Origin: Microlunatus parietis
Lineage (GTDB): Bacteria; Actinomycetota; Actinomycetes; Propionibacteriales; Propionibacteriaceae
Length of the DNA stretch: 64,000 bases
Direction of reading: 5' to 3'
Assembly: GCF_013407955.1 (NCBI RefSeq)
Contig: NZ_JACCBU010000001.1
Coordinates: forward strand, 248,001-312,000
In this document: in pieces, positions 52,060 through 59,684 of the stretch
Layout: every line of letters starts with the position of its first letter
Position numbering within the stretch: the stretch's first letter is position 1
The notes under the pieces: generated by a model
Database searches by the model: none
What the model was told of the DNA's origin: nothing
What the model saw: only the letters and a program-made list of their open reading frames with translations
Program-made: the position numbers and the translations under genes

Positions 52060-52425
52060 TTATACGTCGCGGAGGCGCGCGATGAGTTCGTCGGCGGCGT
52101 CCAGTTGTTTCGCGAGTTTCTCGCGACGCTCCTCTGCGTCGGTCACGAACGTATCCAGCGCTGCGCGCGCGGCGCTGTCTGACGGATCATCCGCCAGTGC
52201 GTCAGCAGCGGCGAGGACTTCGCCCATCTGGTCGAGGGAGAACCCGAGCGGCTTCATCCGGCGGATCAGGAGGAGCCGCTCGACGTCGGCGTCGGTGTAG
52301 AGGCGGAACCCGCCACTGGTGCGGTCGCTCGGGGAGACGAGCCCGATCTCGTCGTAGTGGCGGAGGGTGCGCAGCGACAGGCTGGTGCGCTCAGCGACCT
52401 CGCCGATATGGATCGTTCCTGCCAT
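52060..52425 (-). CDS. MerR-family regulator
   Basis: A 121-residue protein with the MerR N terminus HIGEVAERTSLSLRTLRHYDEIGLVSPS...GFRLYTDADVERL, a recognition domain and a coiled-coil dimer helix. No cysteines suited to metal sensing are present; the C-terminal part is short. The ATG at 52425 has GAGGAG about 8 bases upstream; the longer frame to 52566 would run through the divergent promoter. It faces the SulP transporter gene across a region with a MerR-type dyad, so it probably controls that gene and itself. Confidence 0.87.
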   Translation of the reverse strand: MAGTIHIGEVAERTSLSLRTLRHYDEIGLVSPSDRTSGGFRLYTDADVERLLLIRRMKPLGFSLDQMGEVLAAADALADDPSDSAARAALDTFVTDAEERREKLAKQLDAADELIARLRDV

Positions 52426-52451
52426 CGGGTACTCCTCTGCCTCGATTTGGC

Positions 52452-52482
52452 ACCCAACCCTCACGTAACGGTAGAGTTGGGT
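52452..52482. promoter_or_regulatory. MerR-type operator between merR and sulP
   Basis: ACCCAAC and GTTGGGT form inverted arms with 17 bases between them, and inner CTC/GAG adds symmetry. MerR regulators bind such dyads between the -35 and -10 elements and untwist the DNA to activate. It is the only clear dyad in the divergent gap. Confidence 0.65.
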
Positions 52483-52543
52483 TTGGCGGGCTCCGACCTC
52501 GACCGCCGTCACCCTATTTTCCCGCACCTCTCTGGGAGGCAGA

Positions 52544-54049
52544 ATGAGCGCGCCCGCACGCGACAAGGAACGCTACTGGCCTCGGCCGACCGTGATGGAT
52601 GTGTTCCGTTCGCCGAAGCTGTTGACGAAGGAAGTCCTCGCGGGTATGGTGGTCGGCCTCGCGCTCATCCCGGAGGCCATCGCGTTCGCGATCGCCGCAG
52701 GCGTGCCGGCCGAGGTGGGCTTGTTCTCCTCGATCGTGATGGCAATCTCGATCGCGTTCCTCGGTGGGCGGCCCGCGATGATTACCGCGGCGACCGCAGC
52801 GATCGCGCTCGTCATCCGGCCGGTCGCCGACGAGTACGGCCTCGACTACCTCATCGCGACCGTGATCCTCGGCGGCATCTTCCAGATCGTTCTCGGCCTG
52901 CTCGGTGTCGGCAAGCTCATGCGGTTCATCCCGCGCAGCGTGATGGTCGGGTTCGTCAACGCCCTCGCGATCCTCATCGCTGTCGCCCAATTGGAGCATT
53001 TCACCGGCGCGTCCTGGCTGATGTACCCGATGATCATCGTCAGCATCCTGATCCTATGGCTCTTCCCGAAGCTCACGAAGGCTGTGCCCGCGCCTCTGGT
53101 GGTCGTGATCGTGATGACCCTCGCGGTGTGGCTGCTGAACCTCGATGTGAAGACCGTCGGCGGTCTCGGCGAACTGCCCGGCGGCCCGCCGATGCCGTTC
53201 TTCCCCGATGTACCGCTCACCTTCGAGACACTGCAAATCATTGCCCCGTATGCCCTCGGCATGGCCGCGGTGGGGCTCATGGAGTCACTGATGACCGCGA
53301 AGCTCGTGGACGACATCACCGACACGCACTCGAACAAGACCCGCGAGGCGATGGGGCAAGGCGGCGCGAACATCCTCTCTGGCCTCTTCGGTGGCATGGG
53401 TGGCTGCGCGATGATCGGGCAGACCATGATCAACGTGCGCGCCTCCGGCGCCCGCACCCGCGTCTCCACGTTCGCCGCCGGCGTGTTCCTCCTGATCCTG
53501 GTGTGGTTCCTCGGCCCGATAATGAACCTGATCCCCATCGGGGCACTGGTGGCGATCATGTTCATGGTCGCGTTCCTCACCTTCGACTGGCACTCCATCG
53601 CACCCTCCACGCTGAAGCGGATGCCCAAGAGCGAGACGATCGTGATGCTCGTCACCGTCATCCCGGTGCTCATCACCCACAACCTCTCCGTCGGGGTCAT
53701 CATCGGCGTGTTCGTCGCCGCGATCCTGTTCGTGCGCCGCGTCGCCCACTTCACCACCGTCACCCGCACCTTCAGCGCTAACGAAGACACGGCGCACTAT
53801 GAGGTCGATGGCGAGCTGTTCTTCGCGTCCTCGAACGACCTGACCACCCAGTTCGAGTACGCCGACGACCCGAAGCGTGTCGTGATCGACATGTCGAAGT
53901 CGCACGTGTGGGACGCCTCGACCGTCGCAGCGCTCGATGGAATCGAGCAGAAGTACCGCGAACACGACATCGAGGTCGAGATCATCGGCTTGAACGAGGC
54001 GAGCGGAACCTTCCACGCACGATTGAGCGGGAACCTGCCCTCACACTGA
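52544..54049 (+). CDS. SulP-family anion transporter with STAS domain
   Basis: A 501-residue protein with ten to twelve membrane helices; PEAIAFAIAAGVPAEVGLF near 36 and RSVMVGFVNALAILIAVAQLEHF near 132 are typical of the family. A C-terminal STAS domain is at about 395-490 (RVVIDMSKSHVWDASTVAALDG). Substrates in the family include sulfate, bicarbonate and other anions; which one is used here is not evident. Control by the adjacent MerR protein is likely. In an island with chromate and arsenate genes, restoring sulfate supply is one possible reason for its presence. Confidence 0.9.
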   Translation: MSAPARDKERYWPRPTVMDVFRSPKLLTKEVLAGMVVGLALIPEAIAFAIAAGVPAEVGLFSSIVMAISIAFLGGRPAMITAATAAIALVIRPVADEYGLDYLIATVILGGIFQIVLGLLGVGKLMRFIPRSVMVGFVNALAILIAVAQLEHFTGASWLMYPMIIVSILILWLFPKLTKAVPAPLVVVIVMTLAVWLLNLDVKTVGGLGELPGGPPMPFFPDVPLTFETLQIIAPYALGMAAVGLMESLMTAKLVDDITDTHSNKTREAMGQGGANILSGLFGGMGGCAMIGQTMINVRASGARTRVSTFAAGVFLLILVWFLGPIMNLIPIGALVAIMFMVAFLTFDWHSIAPSTLKRMPKSETIVMLVTVIPVLITHNLSVGVIIGVFVAAILFVRRVAHFTTVTRTFSANEDTAHYEVDGELFFASSNDLTTQFEYADDPKRVVIDMSKSHVWDASTVAALDGIEQKYREHDIEVEIIGLNEASGTFHARLSGNLPSH

Positions 54050-54141
54050 CCCGACTGCGTGCTCGGCTCATGCAAGGCTCATCGGCCGTCCGCCGCGCTG
54101 GACGGGAGGGCCAGCGACTACTCCTGCCCTCCCGTTCAGAG

Positions 54142-54561
54142 TTACGACATCGCGGCGCTGAGCTCGCTGGCGAGGCGCAGGACGCGTTCGGCGATCTGAT
54201 CCCGGATCGCCCGCGTGCGGTCGCCGCCGCCGACGTCGGATGCAGCCTGGTCTTCGAAGGTCCAGGTCTCGATCGTTCCGGCCATGCCGTCGACCGGGGC
54301 GACCTTCGCCTCGTCGCCGAGCACGATGACCCGATCCACGCTGCGGAGGATCTCGGGATCGATGGGCTTCGGATACTCGCCCTCCATCGACGCACCGACC
54401 TCGACGATCGCTTCCTCGGCGAGGGCACTAAGCGTATCGCCCGGCGCAGTACCGGCCGAATAGACGGTGATGGCGTCGCCGGCGTGCTGCCGCATGAGCG
54501 CGGCGGCCATCTGCGATTTGCCGCCGTTCTTCTTGCAGACGAACAGCACCGACGCGCTCAT
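54142..54561 (-). CDS. Low-molecular-weight phosphatase/arsenate reductase-like protein with altered P-loop
   Basis: A 139-residue protein of the LMW phosphatase fold. The loop is VCKKNGGKSQMA at 9-20: catalytic Cys9 and Asn12 are kept, but the usual Arg of C-x5-R is Lys. The companion ArsC upstream has the normal CVHNAGRS loop. The late Asp of the family is not obvious. Its ATG overlaps the upstream arsC stop by 4 bp. It may be an arsenate reductase variant; phosphatase action is less likely with this loop. Confidence 0.75.
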   Translation of the reverse strand: MSASVLFVCKKNGGKSQMAAALMRQHAGDAITVYSAGTAPGDTLSALAEEAIVEVGASMEGEYPKPIDPEILRSVDRVIVLGDEAKVAPVDGMAGTIETWTFEDQAASDVGGGDRTRAIRDQIAERVLRLASELSAAMS

Positions 54562-54980
54562 GCGCTGGCCGCCTCGGTGCTCGCGGGCTCGAGGGAGGCG
54601 ATGAGTTCCTGGATGCGGCGTTTGATGTCGTCGCGGATCGGACGGACAGCGTCGATGCCCTGGCCCGCGGGGTCATCGAGCTTCCAATCCTCGTAGCGCT
54701 TGCCGGGGAAGAACGGGCAGGCGTCGCCGCAGCCCATCGTGATGACGACATCGGAGTCCTGCACGGCGTCGGTGGTGAGGATCTTCGGGGCCTCGCCGCG
54801 GATGTCGATGCCCTCTTCGAGCATCGCCTCGACGGCGACGGGATTGATTTGGTCCGCGGGGATCGAGCCTGCCGAACGGACCTCGATGCGGTCGCCCGCG
54901 AGGTGGCGGAGGTAGCCTGCGGCCATCTGGGAACGGCCGGCGTTGTGGACGCAGACGAACAGGACGGTGGGAGTAGACAT
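54558..54980 (-). CDS. arsC: Arsenate reductase, thiol-transferase LMW-phosphatase type
   Basis: A 140-residue enzyme with the loop FVCVHNAGRSQMA (active Cys10) and GCGDACPFFPGKRYEDWKLDDPAG near 84-107, the pattern of actinobacterial ArsC that reduces arsenate via mycothiol or thioredoxin. It overlaps the variant phosphatase gene downstream and follows chrA by 27 bp in the leftward ars operon. Arsenite made here would be exported by the ACR3 protein at 57220. A second ArsC domain is fused to ArsR at 56219. Confidence 0.92.
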   Translation of the reverse strand: MSTPTVLFVCVHNAGRSQMAAGYLRHLAGDRIEVRSAGSIPADQINPVAVEAMLEEGIDIRGEAPKILTTDAVQDSDVVITMGCGDACPFFPGKRYEDWKLDDPAGQGIDAVRPIRDDIKRRIQELIASLEPASTEAASA

Positions 54981-55007
54981 GAGGGTTCTCGTTTCCGATC
55001 GGGTCGG

Positions 55008-56222
55008 TCAGGTGAGGGTGGTGGCGAGGATGCCGCCTGCGGCTCCGATGATCACGACGATCCAGGGCGGGAGCTTCCACGCGACGAGCAGCACGAAGCA
55101 GACCAGCGCGAGTGCGAAGGCGGGCGGGGTGAGGATCGCGGTGGTGAACACGGGTGTGTAGAGGGCGGCGGCGAGGATGCCGACGACGGCCGCGTTCGCG
55201 CCCCGCATGATGGCCTGAACCCGCTCGTGGTGCTGCAGGCGGTTCCAGAACGGCAGCACGCCGATGAGGAGGAGGAAGCCGGGCAGGAAGATCCCGGCCA
55301 GCGCGATGCCCGCCCCCGCCGCCCCGCCCGGGCCGACGTCAGCGGCGCCGCCGAGGAAAGCGGCGAGGGTGAACAGCGGGCCAGGCACGGCCTGGGCTGC
55401 ACCGTATCCGGCGAGGAAGTCCGCGTTCGTGACCCAGCCGGGATCGACGACGCCGGATTGCAGGAGCGGGAGCACGACGTGCCCGCCGCCGAATACGAGC
55501 GCTCCGGCCCGCGCGAACGCATCGAACAGGGCGACGCTGTCGTTGCCGGTGACGGCGGCGAGGATCGGCATCCCGGCCAGGATTGCGACGAACAGGGTGA
55601 GCGCGGCGATCCCCGCGGCCCGGGTCACCGGGAACCGCACCGCTGTCGCCGTGTTCGCGGCGGGTGCGCGGCAGACGAAGTATCCGGCGATCCCGCCGAG
55701 GACGATCGCCATGATTTGGCCGAGCGATCCGGCCAGCAGCAGCGCGGCGAGGGCTGCGACGGCTGCGATCGCGGCGCGCTGCCGGTCCGGGGTGAGTGTC
55801 TTCGCCATGCCGAGGACGGCCTGCGCGACGATCGCGACCGCCACGATCTTCAGCCCGGCGAGGATGCCTTCCCCGATGGTGCCGGTGAACAGGGCGGCGC
55901 CGGAGGCGAAGGCGAGCATGAGGGCCGCGGACGGGAGCGTGAAGGCGATGAATGCGGCCAGCGCGCCCCGGTATCCGGCGCGGTGCAGGCCGATGCCGAA
56001 CCCGACCTGGCTCGAGGCCGGGCCGGGAAGGAACTGGCACAGCGCGACCAGGTCGGCGTAGGCGCGGTCGTCCATCCAGCGTCGGCGTTCCACGATCTCG
56101 GTGCGGAAGTAGCCCAGGTGCGCGATCGGCCCGCCGAACGAGGTCACCCCGAGGCGCAGGAACACCCGGAACACTTCCCACGCCGACCCGCGCACCGGCG
56201 CACGTCGCGTCTCGCTTGTCAT
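55008..56222 (-). CDS. chrA: Chromate efflux transporter
   Basis: A 404-residue membrane protein with two homologous halves of about six segments each. The N half has FLRLGVTSFGGPIAHLGYFR and LCQFLPGPASSQVGFGIG; the C half has DAFARAGALVFGGGHVVLPLL and FLAGYGAAQAVPGPLFTLAAFLG, the paired signatures of CHR transporters. It exports chromate driven by proton motive force. It overlaps the ArsR-ArsC fusion gene by 4 bp, so it is transcribed from the arsenic-responsive promoter. A chrA gene inside an ars operon is typical of actinobacterial islands. Confidence 0.92.
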   Translation of the reverse strand: MTSETRRAPVRGSAWEVFRVFLRLGVTSFGGPIAHLGYFRTEIVERRRWMDDRAYADLVALCQFLPGPASSQVGFGIGLHRAGYRGALAAFIAFTLPSAALMLAFASGAALFTGTIGEGILAGLKIVAVAIVAQAVLGMAKTLTPDRQRAAIAAVAALAALLLAGSLGQIMAIVLGGIAGYFVCRAPAANTATAVRFPVTRAAGIAALTLFVAILAGMPILAAVTGNDSVALFDAFARAGALVFGGGHVVLPLLQSGVVDPGWVTNADFLAGYGAAQAVPGPLFTLAAFLGGAADVGPGGAAGAGIALAGIFLPGFLLLIGVLPFWNRLQHHERVQAIMRGANAAVVGILAAALYTPVFTTAILTPPAFALALVCFVLLVAWKLPPWIVVIIGAAGGILATTLT

Positions 56223-57223
56223 GCGCCGTCACCGTCGACGGGAACGCACAGCTCGGCGAGCAGGCCACGGACGCGGGCCTCGATGTCAGCGGCGATCGCC
56301 GCAACGCCGTCTTCGGAGGCGAGGGCGGGGTCACCGACAGCCCAATCTTCGTAGCGGACGCCGGGGATGATCGGGCACACGTCCCCGCAGCCCATCGTGA
56401 CCACGACGTCCGCGGCGCGGACGGCGTCGTCGGTGAGCGGCTTCGGGAACGCGGCCGCGGCGTCCTGCTCGCCTTCGATGTCGGCGAGGATCGAGCGCAC
56501 GTGCGGGTGCACCTCGGCCGCTGGCGTCGACCCGGCCGACCGGGCAACAACCGCACCGCCGGAGAGCTGATTGACGAGGGCGGCGGCGAGCTGAGAACGG
56601 CCCGCGTTTGCGACGCACACGAACAGCACCTGCGGCATCCCCGTTTCGCGATCCCGTGTGAGGTCGGCGAGACGCTGACGGGCGAAACGTTCGGTGAGCG
56701 GGATCATATGCTGGGTGAGCTTCGCCGAGCGGACGAGACCCGCGAACGACTCGCGCACGATCGTGACGACGAGGTTGCGGTTCAGGTGCGTCATCTCGTC
56801 GGCGAGCTCGGCGGCGAGGTGCTCGACCTTCGCGTCGAGGGCGGCCAGTGCCGTCGCGCGGTCTTCCTGCTCGGCCTGCGCGTCGGCGATCGCGGCGGGC
56901 GCGAACGCGTCCAGCAGCGCGGTCACGGCCTGCTTCCGCGCCGGCAGGATGCTGTAGTACACCCAGGTGCCGCGCCGCTCGGAGGCCAGCAGCCCGGTGT
57001 CCTTGAGCTTCTTCAAGTGATGCGAGACGGTGGGCTGGGAGACGTCGGCGAGCTCGGCGAGGTCGCACACGCAGGCCTCGCCGCGCGGGTCCGTCGCGAT
57101 CGCCGACAGCATCCGCAGCCGGAACGGATCGGCCAGCGCCTTGAGCGTTGAAGCGACAGCATCGGCGGCGTCTTCGCCGATGACGTGCGTCGGGGTCGGT
57201 GTGCAGAGCTCGGTGGTGGTCAT
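56219..57223 (-). CDS. ArsR-ArsC fusion: arsenic sensor joined to arsenate reductase
   Basis: A 334-residue protein. Residues 20-115 form an ArsR winged helix with metalloid-binding ACVCDL near 50-55 and SQPTVSHHLKKLKDTGLL. A helical part (about 115-195) follows, then an ArsC domain from about 200 with loop FVCVANAGRSQLA and GCGDVCPIIPGVRYEDW. The ATG at 57223 gives the usual N terminus and overlaps the ACR3 stop by 4 bp. Joining sensor and enzyme in one chain is found in some actinobacteria. It probably represses the trxB-trx-acr3 promoter. Confidence 0.92.
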   Translation of the reverse strand: MTTTELCTPTPTHVIGEDAADAVASTLKALADPFRLRMLSAIATDPRGEACVCDLAELADVSQPTVSHHLKKLKDTGLLASERRGTWVYYSILPARKQAVTALLDAFAPAAIADAQAEQEDRATALAALDAKVEHLAAELADEMTHLNRNLVVTIVRESFAGLVRSAKLTQHMIPLTERFARQRLADLTRDRETGMPQVLFVCVANAGRSQLAAALVNQLSGGAVVARSAGSTPAAEVHPHVRSILADIEGEQDAAAAFPKPLTDDAVRAADVVVTMGCGDVCPIIPGVRYEDWAVGDPALASEDGVAAIAADIEARVRGLLAELCVPVDGDGA

Positions 57224-58323
57224 GATGCCCTCGATTTGGTGACGGCGGGAACCGCATACGGGTCGGTGTGGAACCACGTGCGGGCGGCCCAGAGCGAGAC
57301 ATAGACCAGACCCACGAGCACGGGCACCTCGATGAGCGGGCCGACGACGCCTGCGAGGGCCTGGCCGCTGGTCGCGCCGAAGGTGCCGATCGCGACGGCG
57401 ATGGCGAGCTCGAAGTTGTTGCCTGCCGCCGTGAACGCGAGGGTCGTCGAGCGGGCGTAGTTGAGGCCGATGCCCTTCCCGAGCAGGAGGCCTGCGAACC
57501 ACATGATCGCGAAGTACGCCAACAGCGGCAGCGCGATCCGGGCGACGTCCCACGGCTGCGACGTGATCGCCTCACCCTGCAGCGCGAATAGCAGCACGAT
57601 CGTGAACAGGAGGCCGTAGAGCGCGAACGGGCCGATAAAGGGGATGAACTTCGCCTCGTACCAGTCGCGGCCCTTCGCCTTCTCACCGAAGAAGCGAGTG
57701 AGGAACCCAGCCGCGAGCGGGACGCCAAGGAATACGAGCACGTTGATCGCGATCTGCCCGATCGAGACATCCAGGCCTTGGGAGTCGAGGCCGAGCCAGC
57801 CCGGCAGCACGGTGAGGTAGAACCAGCCGAGCAGCGAGAACGCGACGACCTGGAACACGGAGTTGATGAACACCAGCACCGCGGTCGCTTCACGGTCGCC
57901 GCAAGCGAGGTCGTTCCAGATCACCACCATCGCGATGCAACGCGCGAGCCCCACGATGATGAGACCGGTGCGGTACTCGGGCAGATCGGGCAGGAAGAGC
58001 CACGCGAGGGCGAACATCACGGCAGGCCCTGCGATCCAGTTCAGGATCAGCGATGAGACGAGGAGCTTTTTGTCTCCCGTGACAGCGGCGACCTTGTCGT
58101 AGCGGACCTTCGCCAGCACCGGATACATCATCACCAGCAGTCCGAGACCGATCGGCACCGAGATACCACCGACCTCCATATGCGCGAGCAGGTCGGACAG
58201 TGCGGGGATGAAGCGGCCGAGGAGGAGGCCCGCGACCATGGCGAGCCCGATCCACAGCGGCAGCCACCGGTCAAGGGTGGACAGCTTCGCCGGCATCGCG
58301 CGGGTCTGGGTTGCGGTGCTCAT
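57220..58323 (-). CDS. acr3: ACR3-family arsenite efflux permease
   Basis: A 367-residue protein with ten membrane segments. Motifs match bacterial ACR3: SVPIGLGLLVMMYPVLAKVRYDKV, GLARCIAMVVIWNDLACGDRE with the essential Cys in ARCIAM, and GATSGQALAGVVGPLIEVPVLVGLVYVSLW at the end. It exports arsenite using proton motive force. It overlaps trx upstream and the arsR-arsC gene downstream by 4 bp. It is longer and closer to classical ACR3 than the BASS-type protein at 4102. Confidence 0.94.
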   Translation of the reverse strand: MSTATQTRAMPAKLSTLDRWLPLWIGLAMVAGLLLGRFIPALSDLLAHMEVGGISVPIGLGLLVMMYPVLAKVRYDKVAAVTGDKKLLVSSLILNWIAGPAVMFALAWLFLPDLPEYRTGLIIVGLARCIAMVVIWNDLACGDREATAVLVFINSVFQVVAFSLLGWFYLTVLPGWLGLDSQGLDVSIGQIAINVLVFLGVPLAAGFLTRFFGEKAKGRDWYEAKFIPFIGPFALYGLLFTIVLLFALQGEAITSQPWDVARIALPLLAYFAIMWFAGLLLGKGIGLNYARSTTLAFTAAGNNFELAIAVAIGTFGATSGQALAGVVGPLIEVPVLVGLVYVSLWAARTWFHTDPYAVPAVTKSRAS

Positions 58324-58646
58324 ACGATCAGCTCGTCAATCTTGCCCGCGATGATCGGCTTCGGGTGTGCGCCGATGAGCACGTCGACGCGCTCACCGCC
58401 CCGGTAGAACCCGAGAGTCGGGATCGACGTGACATCAGCAGCCATCGCGGTCTGCGGGTTGGCATCCGCGTCGAGCTTCACGATCTTCACGCGGCCGTCG
58501 TACTCGCCGGCGAGATCGTCGAGGATCGGTGCGATCGCCTTGCACGGCCCGCACCAGGTCGCCCAGATGTCGACCACGACGGGGATGTCGGACTGCAGCA
58601 CCTCGGCCTCGAACGTGGCATCGGTGACGGTGATGGTCGCGCTCAT
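58320..58646 (-). CDS. trxA: Thioredoxin of the ars operon
   Basis: A 108-residue thioredoxin with active site WCGPC at 31-35 and the cis-proline in TSIPTLGFY. It overlaps trxB and acr3 by 4 bp each. In this setting it likely supplies electrons to the arsenate reductases, making the operon independent of host thioredoxin. It differs from the thioredoxin at 18040. Confidence 0.95.
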   Translation of the reverse strand: MSATITVTDATFEAEVLQSDIPVVVDIWATWCGPCKAIAPILDDLAGEYDGRVKIVKLDADANPQTAMAADVTSIPTLGFYRGGERVDVLIGAHPKPIIAGKIDELIV

Positions 58647-59611
58647 GCGGACACCTCCAGAAGTTCGGTCTCGGTCTCGTCGGCAGGCAGGCCGGCGAGG
58701 AAATGCTGCGCGTCAAGGGCCGCGGCACAGCCCGTGCCCGATGCCGTGATCGCCTGCCGGTAACGGCGGTCGACGAGATCACCCGCGGCGAACACGCCAG
58801 GCAGGTTCGTCGCGGTCGACGGATGGTCGACGAGCACGTAGCCGTCGTCGTCGAGATCGACCTGCCCGGTCAGCAGCTCCGAGCGCGGGTCGTGCCCGAT
58901 CGCAACGAACACGCCAGAGATCGGAAGGGCACGCTCGTCACCGGTGACGGTGTCGCGCAGGCGGAGCGCTTCGACGGCGTTCTCACCGACGAGCTCGGCG
59001 ACTTCACTGTTCCAGGCGACCTCGATCTTCGGATCGGCGCGCACCCGCTCGGCCATGATCTTCGACGCCCGGAAGTCATCACGCCGGTGCACGATCGTGA
59101 CCTTCGACGCGAAGCGCGTGAGGAACAGTGCCTCTTCCATCGCGGAGTCCCCGCCGCCGACGACGGCGATCTCCTTCTCGCGGAAGAAGAAGCCGTCGCA
59201 GGTCGCGCACCATGACAGGCCGTGACCGGAGAGCCGAGCTTCCTCGGCGAGGCCGAGCTTGCGGTAAGCGGAACCGGTGGTGAGGATCACGCTACGCGCC
59301 TCGAACGTTTCGCCCGAGCCGGTCTCGATCGTCTTGACCTCGCCTGCGAGGTCGAGCCGGGTCGCGTCGTCGTAGACGATACGCGCCCCGAAGCGCTCGG
59401 CCTGCGCACGCATCGCGTCCATCAGGTCCGGGCCCTGCACCCCGTCGGTGAAGCCCGGGAAGTTCTCGACCTCGGTGGTCGTCATGAGCGAACCGCCGGC
59501 GGTCACCGAGCCAGCGACCACGACGGGAGAAAGTCCCGCCCTGGCCGCGTAGACCGCGGCCGTATACCCCGCCGGACCAGACCCGACGATCACCACCTGT
59601 TGCATCGACAT
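58643..59611 (-). CDS. trxB: Thioredoxin reductase
   Basis: A 322-residue FAD/NADPH enzyme. The FAD motif GSGPAGYTAAVYAARAG is at 10-26, the redox site CATCDGFFFR near 140 and the NADPH motif GGGDSAMEEALFL just after. GVFAAGDLVD near the C terminus is the second FAD motif. The first ATG (59611) lies only 3 bases after a TATAGA box, so the mRNA may be leaderless; a second ATG is at 59605. It is the first gene of the seven-gene leftward arsenic/chromate operon. Confidence 0.93.
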   Translation of the reverse strand: MSMQQVVIVGSGPAGYTAAVYAARAGLSPVVVAGSVTAGGSLMTTTEVENFPGFTDGVQGPDLMDAMRAQAERFGARIVYDDATRLDLAGEVKTIETGSGETFEARSVILTTGSAYRKLGLAEEARLSGHGLSWCATCDGFFFREKEIAVVGGGDSAMEEALFLTRFASKVTIVHRRDDFRASKIMAERVRADPKIEVAWNSEVAELVGENAVEALRLRDTVTGDERALPISGVFVAIGHDPRSELLTGQVDLDDDGYVLVDHPSTATNLPGVFAAGDLVDRRYRQAITASGTGCAAALDAQHFLAGLPADETETELLEVSA

Positions 59612-59616
59612 GTCTC

Positions 59617-59635
59617 TATATTGACATTCATCGAA
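59617..59635 (-). promoter_or_regulatory. Candidate ArsR site and -10 region before trxB
   Basis: On the - strand TTCGATGAATGTCAATATA precedes the trxB ATG by 5 bases. Its ATGAATGTCAATA composition resembles actinobacterial ArsR-controlled promoters, and TATAGA could be the -10 hexamer. The ArsR-ArsC fusion is the expected binder. Confidence 0.5.
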
Positions 59636-59684
59636 CCAAGCGGCAAGTCGGGTAGGTGCGTTCGGGAGGTTGTTCGCCGAGTGT

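Noticed and set aside
54849..56354. 501-residue frame antisense to arsC/chrA
   Set aside because: Low-complexity E/G/R composition expected of a shadow frame; the - strand encodes recognised transporters.
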